Below, piece after piece: positions 33,378 to 38,856 of a stretch of 38,856 bases of DNA; the stretch's first letter is position 1, and each line of letters begins with the position of its first letter. Origin of the DNA: Actinomycetales bacterium mxb001. Its GTDB lineage: Bacteria > Actinomycetota > Actinomycetes > S36-B12. Where the stretch lies: assembly GCA_004379115.1 (NCBI GenBank), contig NBNH01000184.1:1-38856 (forward strand), given 5' to 3'. The notes below the pieces were generated by a model, which was not told the DNA's origin, searched no databases, and saw nothing but the letters and a program-made list of their open reading frames with translations. A program made the translations under genes and the position numbers.

Positions 33378-34922
33378 ATGTTCGCCAGCCTGTCTGACCG
33401 CCTCTCGGCGACCTTCCGCAACCTGCGTGGCAAGGGGCGCCTGTCCGAGGCGGACATCGACGAGACGGTCCGCGAGATCCGCATCGCCCTGCTTGACGCC
33501 GACGTCGCGCTGCCTGTCGTGCGCGAGTTCTGCGCCGCGGTCAAGGAGCGGGCGATGTCCGCCGAGGTCAGCGGCGCGCTTAACCCGGCTCAGCAGGTCG
33601 TCAAGATCGTCCACGAGCAGTTGGTCACCATCCTCGGCGGCGAGACCCGGCGCCTGCGCTTCGCCAAGAACCCGCCCACCGTCATCCTGCTCGCCGGCCT
33701 GCAGGGCGCGGGCAAGACGACGCTCGCGGGCAAGCTTGCCCGCCACCTGCGCGAGCAGGGCCATGCGCCCATGCTCGTCGCCGCCGACCTGCAGCGCCCC
33801 AACGCCGTCGACCAGTTGCGCATCGTCGGCGAGCGTGCGGGCGTCCCCGTCTTCGCCCCGGAGCCGGGCAACGGCGTGGGCGATCCGGTGGTCGTCGCAC
33901 GCGATGCGGTCCAGCGCGCGAGCATCGATCTTCGCGACATCGTCATCGTCGACACCGCCGGACGCCTCGCCATCGACGCAGAACTGATGCAGCAGCTGCG
34001 TGACGTGCGCGAGGCTGTCAATCCCGACGAGATCCTGCTGGTCGTCGACGCGATGATCGGCCAGGACGCCGTACGCACCGCCGAGGAGTTCGAGTCCGGC
34101 GTGGGCTTCGACGGAGTCGTCCTCACCAAGCTCGATGGGGATGCCCGCGGCGGTGCTGCGCTGTCGATCGTGTCCGTGACCGGGCGCCCGATCCTCTTCG
34201 CGTCGACAGGGGAGAAGCTCGAGGACTTCGAGGCCTTCCACCCCGATCGCATGGCCTCCCGCATCCTCGACATGGGCGATGTGCTCACCCTCATCGAGCA
34301 GGCCGAGCGGGCGTTCGATGCCGACGAGGCCGAGCGCATGGCGCGCAAGGTCTCGCAGGGCGAAGACTTCACGCTCGAGGATTTCCTCGGTCAGATGCAG
34401 GCCGTCAAGAAGATGGGCTCGCTCGGCAAGATCCTCGGGATGCTGCCGGGCATGGGCGACATGAAGGCCCAGCTCGACCAGGTCGACGACAAGGACCTCG
34501 ATCGCGTGGCCGCGATCATCCAGTCGATGACGCCGCAGGAGCGGCAGGACCCCAAGATCCTCAACGGTTCACGACGCGCGCGCATCGCGCGCGGCTCGGG
34601 CACGCAGGTCAGCGACGTCAACGGTCTGGTCGAGCGCTTCGGCGAGGCGCAGAAGATGATGCGTCAGATGCGCGGTGGCAAGGGCATGCCCGCGATGCCG
34701 GGGATGCCCGGCTTCGGGGCCGGCGGCGGCAAGAAGTCGAAGGGTCGCTCGGGCAAGGCTCCGGCCAAGCCCAAGAAGGGGCGAAGCGGCAATCCGGCCA
34801 AGCGGGCGGCGGAGGAACGCGATGCGCTGACACGTGCAAGCGAGGCGCCGGCTCCCACGCCAGCCGGGGCCGCCGACTTCGAGCTTCCCGACGACGTGAA
34901 GAAGCTCCTGGGCGGGTCCTAG
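33378..34922 (+). CDS. ffh: Signal recognition particle protein Ffh
   Basis: A 514-residue SRP54 GTPase that binds signal sequences on ribosomes with SRP RNA. The N domain (about 1-90) is followed by the G domain: VILLAGLQGAGKTTLAGKLA (G1), VAADLQRPNAVDQL, VIVDTAGRLAIDAELM (G3) and LTKLDGDARGG (G4). The methionine-rich M domain (about 320-450) has GSRRARIARGSGTQVSDVNGL and MMRQMRGGKGMPAMPGMPGFG. A lysine-rich tail extends past the usual end. ATG at 33378 follows a weak GAGG. No SRP RNA gene is in the window. Confidence 0.97.
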   Translation: MFASLSDRLSATFRNLRGKGRLSEADIDETVREIRIALLDADVALPVVREFCAAVKERAMSAEVSGALNPAQQVVKIVHEQLVTILGGETRRLRFAKNPPTVILLAGLQGAGKTTLAGKLARHLREQGHAPMLVAADLQRPNAVDQLRIVGERAGVPVFAPEPGNGVGDPVVVARDAVQRASIDLRDIVIVDTAGRLAIDAELMQQLRDVREAVNPDEILLVVDAMIGQDAVRTAEEFESGVGFDGVVLTKLDGDARGGAALSIVSVTGRPILFASTGEKLEDFEAFHPDRMASRILDMGDVLTLIEQAERAFDADEAERMARKVSQGEDFTLEDFLGQMQAVKKMGSLGKILGMLPGMGDMKAQLDQVDDKDLDRVAAIIQSMTPQERQDPKILNGSRRARIARGSGTQVSDVNGLVERFGEAQKMMRQMRGGKGMPAMPGMPGFGAGGGKKSKGRSGKAPAKPKKGRSGNPAKRAAEERDALTRASEAPAPTPAGAADFELPDDVKKLLGGS

Positions 34923-34951
34923 GGGCTGATTCGCCCGATCCGGCCCCCCTC

Positions 34952-35011
34952 TGGCAGACTTCCCCGTGCTGTACGCGGCTCAGGGACCCTCTCAACCCGA
35001 AGGCGGCGTAC
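34952..35011 (+). promoter_or_regulatory. rpsP: rpsP promoter element (TGGCAGACTT) and leader stem
   Basis: TGGCAGACTT at 34952-34961 closely matches TGGCACACTT before rplS and probably includes the -10 element. The leader of about 140 nt then has GTACGC (34971-34976) pairing with GCGTAC (35006-35011). The shared element suggests common control of two ribosomal protein genes. Confidence 0.5.
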
Positions 35012-35103
35012 CCGCCGGGACCGGCGGCGACGCACCCCACGCGACGCCCAGGACCCACCCTGACCACCTTCGGGTGGCCGAATCGAATGGAGCAGTGCCG
35101 GCC

Positions 35104-35727
35104 GTGGCCGTCAAGATCAAGTTGAAGCGCGTGGGCAAGATCCACGCCCCCCAGTACCGCGTCATCGTCGCCGACTCGCGCACCAAGCGCGACGGTCGTG
35201 CCATCGAGGAGATCGGTCTCTACCAGCCCATGCTGGACCCGAGCCTCATCGAGATCGACTCCGAGCGTGCCCAGTACTGGCTCAAGGTCGGCGCTCAGCC
35301 CACCGAGGCCGTGCTCGTGCTGCTGAAGATCACCGGAGATTGGCAGAAGTTCAAGGGCCTTCCCGGACAGGAAGGCACCTTGAAGGTTGCCGCTCCCAAG
35401 GCATCGAAGGTCGTGGCCTACGAGGCTGCGGTCAAGGAAGCTGCCGACGAGCCCAAGACGCCGGCACCGCGCAAGGTCGCTGAGAAGGTGGCCGACGCCG
35501 CTGTCGCCGAGGCCGTGGCTGTTGCCGCCGCTGACGCTGCCGTGCTTGCCGAGGCTGAGGCCATCGTCGAGATCGCGGAGGCCAACGCCGGAGAGATCCC
35601 CGCCGCGCAGGCTGAGGCGGCGGTCGAGGCTGCCGTCGAGGCTGACGTGGTCGCCGATGCTGCTGCCGCCGTGGCCGACGAGGCCGTCGCCGAGGCTGTC
35701 GAGGCCGTCGAGTCCGAGGGCTCCTGA
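35104..35727 (+). CDS. rpsP: 30S ribosomal protein S16 with long acidic tail
   Basis: 207 residues, against about 80-140 in most bacteria. The S16 domain (about 1-85) is [31 protein letters not shown] and [37 protein letters not shown]. From about residue 130 a tail of alanine, glutamate and valine, such as [27 protein letters not shown], runs to the end. Shorter tails of this sort are known in actinobacterial S16. I start at GTG 35104 because [11 protein letters not shown] is the normal N-terminus; GTG 34966 would add 46 residues unlike S16. It opens the rpsP-khpA-rimM-trmD operon. Confidence 0.93.
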   Translation: MAVKIKLKRVGKIHAPQYRVIVADSRTKRDGRAIEEIGLYQPMLDPSLIEIDSERAQYWLKVGAQPTEAVLVLLKITGDWQKFKGLPGQEGTLKVAAPKASKVVAYEAAVKEAADEPKTPAPRKVAEKVADAAVAEAVAVAAADAAVLAEAEAIVEIAEANAGEIPAAQAEAAVEAAVEADVVADAAAAVADEAVAEAVEAVESEGS

Positions 35728-35728
35728 C

Positions 35729-35968
35729 GTGATCGATGAGGCCCTGGGCCACCTCGTCCGCGGGATCGTCGACAACCCCGAGGATGTCGACGTGCGCGAG
35801 CGCACCGGCCGTCGAGGTCGTTCGCTCGAGGTGCGCGTCAACCCCGAGGACATGGGTCGAGTGATCGGACGCTCCGGGCGTACGGCTACGGCGCTGCGTA
35901 CCGTGGTGTCGGCCATCTCGCCCGAGCGCCATATTCGCATCGATTTCCTCGACGTCGACGAACGCTGA
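35729..35968 (+). CDS. khpA: KH-domain RNA-binding protein KhpA
   Basis: 79 residues, not listed separately in the ORF track. It is a single KH domain with the GxxG loop in MGRVIGRSGRTATALRTVVSA. KhpA-type proteins bind RNA, act with KhpB in Gram-positive bacteria and are encoded between rpsP and rimM. GTG at 35729 begins 1 nt after the rpsP stop, so it is coupled. Confidence 0.92.
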   Translation: MIDEALGHLVRGIVDNPEDVDVRERTGRRGRSLEVRVNPEDMGRVIGRSGRTATALRTVVSAISPERHIRIDFLDVDER

Positions 35969-35975
35969 CCTTCCC

Positions 35976-36494
35976 GTGCGCGTGGTGGTCGCTCGGATCG
36001 GGCGAGCACTCGGTGTGCGGGGCGACGTCCTCATCGACTCTCGCACCGACGAGCCCGAACGCCGGTTCGTGCCGGGTGCGCCGCTGCTGATCGCGGACTC
36101 TGACCGCGTGCTCTTCATCGAATCGGTCCGCCCGCATGGCAATCGCCTGTGCCTGCACTTCCAGGACATCGACGATCGCACGGCCGCGGAGGAACTCACG
36201 GGCCTGCTGCTCGAGGTCGAGCGCGCGCCAGGGGAGCGACCCGAGGGGCCCGACGAGTACTACGACGACGACCTGCTCGGCCTGGCTGCGGTTACCGAGG
36301 ATGGCGCCCCGATCGGCACGGTCACCGAGGTCCTCCACCTGCCCGCGCAGGATGTCCTGGCCGTGCGCGCGGCCGACGACCGCGAGATCCTCGTCCCCTT
36401 CGTCAGCGAGATCGTGCCCGAGGTCGATCTCGATGCCGGCCGCGTGATCGTGCGGCCACCGGAGGGGCTGCTCGACATCGAGGACCGGCCATGA
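35976..36494 (+). CDS. rimM: Ribosome maturation factor RimM
   Basis: 172 residues. The N-terminal beta-barrel domain ([30 protein letters not shown]) binds S19 during 30S head assembly. The PRC-barrel C-terminus includes [36 protein letters not shown] and [26 protein letters not shown] start 7 nt after khpA. The end overlaps trmD by ATGA. Confidence 0.93.
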   Translation: MRVVVARIGRALGVRGDVLIDSRTDEPERRFVPGAPLLIADSDRVLFIESVRPHGNRLCLHFQDIDDRTAAEELTGLLLEVERAPGERPEGPDEYYDDDLLGLAAVTEDGAPIGTVTEVLHLPAQDVLAVRAADDREILVPFVSEIVPEVDLDAGRVIVRPPEGLLDIEDRP

Positions 36495-37189
36495 GGATCG
36501 ACATCATCACGATCTTCCGCGACTACCTCGCGCCCCTTGACCTTTCGCTGGTCGGCAAGGCACGCGAGCAGGGGCTGCTCGACATTCACGTGCACGATCT
36601 GCGCGACCACACCCACGACCGCCACCGCACCGTCGACGACGAGCCCTATGGCGGCGGCCCCGGCATGGTGATGCGTCCCGAGCCCTGGGGTGAGGCCCTC
36701 GATGCCGTGCTGGCCGTTCACGTCGATCCGTTGCTGGTCATTCCCACGCCATCGGGTCGTCCGTTCACGCAGGCCGTGGCGACACAGTGGGCTGCGCGCC
36801 CCGGACTCGTCATCGCGTGCGGTCGCTACGAGGGCATCGACGCGCGGGTCGCCGAGGACTATGCCCAGCGCATCGAGGTCGTCCCGGTGTCGATCGGCGA
36901 CTACGTGCTCGCCGGCGGCGAGGTCGCCGCGTTGGTCATCGTCGAAGCCGTGACTCGCCTGCTGCCCGGCGTCGTCGGCAACGAGGAGAGCATCGTCGAC
37001 GACTCCTTCGCGCCCGGAGCGATGGAGTCGCTCGTCGAGGGTCCGGTCTACACCCGGCCTCCCGACTGGCGCGGTCATGTCGTGCCGGAGGTGCTCCTGT
37101 CGGGCGACCACGCGCGCATCGCTGCCTGGCGGCGTGACCAGGCGGAGCGGCGTACGCGCGAGATGAGACCCGACCTCCTGGAAGACTGA
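36491..37189 (+). CDS. trmD: tRNA (guanine37-N1)-methyltransferase
   Basis: A 232-residue SPOUT methyltransferase that prevents frameshifting at tRNA G37. [29 protein letters not shown] opens it; [32 protein letters not shown] and [22 protein letters not shown] form the trefoil-knot SAM site. ATG at 36491 overlaps rimM by 4 nt; the ORF-track start at 36149 is an out-of-frame run inside rimM. It is the last gene of the rpsP operon. Confidence 0.96.
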   Translation: MRIDIITIFRDYLAPLDLSLVGKAREQGLLDIHVHDLRDHTHDRHRTVDDEPYGGGPGMVMRPEPWGEALDAVLAVHVDPLLVIPTPSGRPFTQAVATQWAARPGLVIACGRYEGIDARVAEDYAQRIEVVPVSIGDYVLAGGEVAALVIVEAVTRLLPGVVGNEESIVDDSFAPGAMESLVEGPVYTRPPDWRGHVVPEVLLSGDHARIAAWRRDQAERRTREMRPDLLED

Positions 37190-37218
37190 TTCTTCGGGTG
37201 GGCGCGGCCAGTCGGGCC

Positions 37219-37239
37219 GGTGTCCGACCAGCGGACACC
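37219..37239 (+). other. Hairpin between trmD and rplS
   Basis: GGTGTCCG-ACCAG-CGGACACC is a perfect 8-bp stem 29 nt after the trmD stop and 26 nt before the rplS promoter element. No T-run follows. It may end the rpsP operon. Confidence 0.45.
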
Positions 37240-37264
37240 CGCGGGTCGGCCTCCGCTCAGGCTG

Positions 37265-37274
37265 TGGCACACTT
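37265..37274 (+). promoter_or_regulatory. rplS: rplS promoter element (TGGCACACTT)
   Basis: TGGCACACTT differs by one base from the element before rpsP. It probably contains the -10 (CACACT), which would give a leader of about 150 nt. Confidence 0.5.
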
Positions 37275-37333
37275 TCCAGGCCGTTCCCGCCGATAGCGGG
37301 GCCCGCCCGCCACAGGGGGAGGGCCATCAGGGA

Positions 37334-37367
37334 GCGGTCCTCCGACCCGAACCGGGTGCGGAGCCGC
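37334..37367 (+). promoter_or_regulatory. rplS: Strong hairpin in the rplS leader
   Basis: Nested stems GCGG/CCGC, CTCCG/CGGAG and ACCCG/CGGGT close on a 3-nt loop. A smaller CCCGC-N5-GCGGG hairpin lies upstream (37286-37300). Together they make a structured leader of the kind used for autogenous control of ribosomal proteins. Confidence 0.5.
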
Positions 37368-37427
37368 GCCGCCTCCGGGCGGCTCGACCGCGGGCGACCT
37401 GTGGCGCCGGCAGGAAGCGACACCGCC

Positions 37428-37793
37428 ATGCAGACGCTCGATGATCTCGATGCCCTCTCCCTCAAGGCCGACGTTCCCGATTTCCGGGCCGGTGACACCG
37501 TCAAGGTTCACGTGAAGGTCGTCGAAGGCAACAAGACCCGCATCCAGTTGTTCCAGGGCGTGGTGATCGGTCGTCAGGGCGCAGGCCTGCGCGAGACCTT
37601 CACGGTGCGCAAGGTGTCCTACGGCGTCGGTGTCGAGCGCACGTTCCCCGTGCACACGCCGATCGTCGACAAGATCGAGGTCGTCTCCCGTGGCGATGTC
37701 CGCCGCGCCAAGCTGTACTACCTGCGCGATCTGCGCGGCAAGGCAGCGAAGATCAAGGAGCGCCGCGACGCCACTCCCGCCACCGGCGAGTAG
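37428..37793 (+). CDS. rplS: 50S ribosomal protein L19
   Basis: 121 residues. [78 protein letters not shown] is the full L19 signature, at the 30S-50S interface. I start at ATG 37428, preceded by GGAAG; the in-frame GTG at 37356 would run back through the leader hairpin. It has its own promoter and long leader, apart from the rpsP operon. Confidence 0.96.
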   Translation: MQTLDDLDALSLKADVPDFRAGDTVKVHVKVVEGNKTRIQLFQGVVIGRQGAGLRETFTVRKVSYGVGVERTFPVHTPIVDKIEVVSRGDVRRAKLYYLRDLRGKAAKIKERRDATPATGE

Positions 37794-37817
37794 GACCGTC
37801 CGGCGCGCGCGGAGCGC

Positions 37818-37823
37818 TAGGCT
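37818..37823 (+). promoter_or_regulatory. lepB: -10 element (TAGGCT) of lepB
   Basis: TAGGCT ends 9 nt before the ATG of lepB, with no Shine-Dalgarno sequence between, which suggests a very short or absent leader. Confidence 0.45.
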
Positions 37824-37832
37824 CGCAACGCG

Positions 37833-38606
37833 ATGAGCGACAGCCGACCCGGCGAGGGAACCCCTTCCGGCGTGAGCGCGTCGGACCAGCCGGAGGTCTC
37901 GATGCCGCAGGACAAGCAGCGCGCGAGAATTCCCGGCTGGCTGGAATTCCCCCTCCTCATCGTCGGCGCCTTCCTGGTGGCCTTCCTGGTCAAGACCTTC
38001 CTCGTGCAGGCCTTCTACATCCCCTCGGGATCCATGGAAGACACGCTGCAGGTGGGCGACCGGGTCCTCGTCAACAAGGTCGTCTACCACGTGCGGCCCG
38101 TCGAACGCGGCGACATCATCGTCTTCGACGGGACCAACTCCTTCGTCTTCGGCGATGTCGTCGAACCCGAGCCGTCGATCCCGCAGATGATCGCGCGCGG
38201 CCTCGGTGAGATCGTCGGTCTCGCCCCTCCGCGCGACACCGACTTCATCAAGCGCGTCATCGGCGTGGGCGGCGACCGCGTCGTGTGCTGTGACGCCGAC
38301 GGCCGCATCACGGTCAACGGCGTCCCGCTCGACGAAGAGCCCTACCTCTACCGCAACAACCCGCCCAGCAAGCAGCCGTTCGACGTCCTCGTGCCCGAAG
38401 GGCACCTGTGGGTGATGGGTGATCACCGATCGGCGTCCGCCGATTCGCGCGCGCACATGGGCGATCCGGGTGGCGGCTTCGTCCCCGTCGACAGGGTCAT
38501 CGGGCGTGCCTTCGTGGTCGTCTGGCCCTTCGGCAATGCGCAGGTGCTGGAGATCCCCGCCACCTTCGAGCAGCCCGCACTGGTCTCCTCCACCCCTGGC
38601 GAGTAG
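37833..38606 (+). CDS. lepB: Signal peptidase I
   Basis: A 257-residue membrane protease that removes signal peptides outside the membrane. A cytoplasmic N-terminus of about 35 residues is followed by one transmembrane helix (WLEFPLLIVGAFLVAFLVKTFLV). FYIPSGSMEDTLQVGDRVLVNK holds the catalytic Ser before Met, and RDTDFIKRVIGVGGDRV holds the Lys general base. HLWVMGDHRSASADSR is the box D/E signature. It is followed 2 nt later by a second paralogue. Confidence 0.95.
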   Translation: MSDSRPGEGTPSGVSASDQPEVSMPQDKQRARIPGWLEFPLLIVGAFLVAFLVKTFLVQAFYIPSGSMEDTLQVGDRVLVNKVVYHVRPVERGDIIVFDGTNSFVFGDVVEPEPSIPQMIARGLGEIVGLAPPRDTDFIKRVIGVGGDRVVCCDADGRITVNGVPLDEEPYLYRNNPPSKQPFDVLVPEGHLWVMGDHRSASADSRAHMGDPGGGFVPVDRVIGRAFVVVWPFGNAQVLEIPATFEQPALVSSTPGE

Positions 38607-38608
38607 GC

Positions 38609-38856
38609 GTGGACGAGACGCTCGCCCCGGGTCGAGACGATGACACGGCCGAGATCCCCGTGGTCGCGAGTACCTCCGCGCACGGCCGGCATGCCGCCCC
38701 GCCTCCGCGCCGAAGCGCCGGCTGGTGGGCGCTGCGCATCGCCCGCGAGGCCGGCATCGTCCTGGGCATCGCGCTGCTCGCGAGCATCCTCGTGCGACTC
38801 GTCCTTCTGGAGCCGCTCTATGTCTCCGGTCCCGCGATGTCGCCGACACTCGGTGC
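38609..38856 (+). CDS. Second signal peptidase I paralogue, partial, with Ala in place of the catalytic Ser
   Basis: Not in the ORF track because it runs off the right edge. 82 codons are visible from GTG 38609, 2 nt after the lepB stop. A polar N-terminus leads to a membrane helix (EAGIVLGIALLASILVRLVLL) and then EPLYVSGPAMSPTLG. This aligns without gaps to QAFYIPSGSMEDTLQ of the preceding lepB, and the catalytic serine (the residue before Met) is Ala here (codon 38834-38836). The lysine region is beyond the edge. It is either an inactive paralogue or one that uses another residue. The tandem arrangement implies co-expression. Confidence 0.75.
   Translation, partial: MDETLAPGRDDDTAEIPVVASTSAHGRHAAPPPRRSAGWWALRIAREAGIVLGIALLASILVRLVLLEPLYVSGPAMSPTLG

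Noticed and set aside
34966-35103. In-frame 46-residue extension of rpsP from a GTG 5 nt after a -10-like element
   Set aside because: The spacing would suit a leaderless start, but the added sequence is unlike S16, and [11 protein letters not shown] is the normal N-terminus. Kept as a leader.
34618-36009. 463-residue minus-strand ORF across ffh, rpsP and khpA
   Set aside because: Serine/leucine-rich mirror of the Ala/Glu tail of S16; not a gene.

Overview
The window is a high-GC, densely packed chromosomal segment from an actinobacterium (Actinomycetota). The evidence is gene order and content: gltX, tRNA-Gln/tRNA-Glu, leuCD, hup with a lysine/alanine tail, cofC (cofactor F420), gpsA, ddl, thiL, rpmB, a DAK2-domain protein, recG, rsmD, coaD, a SepIVA-like protein, rpmF, rnc, mutM, smc, ftsY, amtB-glnK-glnD, ffh, rpsP, khpA, rimM, trmD, rplS, lepB. 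GTG starts are frequent, and several genes have a TANNNT -10 element only 6-7 nt before the start codon, the actinobacterial leaderless style. I cannot assign a genus. There is no phage, insertion sequence, CRISPR array or genomic island, and no stretch over 300 bases without a gene.

Layout. 1-1399: a minus-strand two-component pair, the response regulator followed by a membrane histidine kinase that runs off the left edge. 1557-6219: cimA (isoleucine precursor synthesis) behind a leader with the parts of a translational attenuator, then a fumarylacetoacetate-hydrolase-family gene, a phosphopantetheinyl transferase and gltX, tightly coupled. 6269-6517: tRNA-Gln and tRNA-Glu and their terminator. 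6557-8559: leuCD. 8724-10016: hup convergent with cofC and a small OB-fold-like gene. 10073-15778: plsC-gpsA, a PLP Cys/Met-metabolism enzyme, ddl, a DUF3515-like lipoprotein, thiL and rpmB, in alternating orientations with almost no space between convergent genes.

15941-24276: DAK2 protein, recG, rsmD, coaD, a SepIVA-like protein, a YceD/rpmF/acyl-carrier/rnc/mutM run and a small coiled-coil gene. 24371-29173: smc and ftsY. 29327-33333: the ammonium operon amtB-glnK-glnD behind a GlnR-like site. 33378-38856: ffh, rpsP-khpA-rimM-trmD, rplS and two signal peptidase I genes, the second cut by the right edge.

The genes are mostly housekeeping: translation and ribosome maturation, protein targeting and secretion (ftsY, ffh, lepB), chromosome organisation (hup, smc), branched-chain amino acid synthesis (cimA, leuCD) and nitrogen control. 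I see no new multi-gene system. The most notable observations are regulatory or concern single genes: an Ile-codon leader peptide plus pause hairpin plus terminator before cimA; a tandem signal peptidase paralogue with Ala in place of the catalytic Ser; paired palindromes around the smc promoter; and structured leaders with a shared promoter element before rpsP and rplS.
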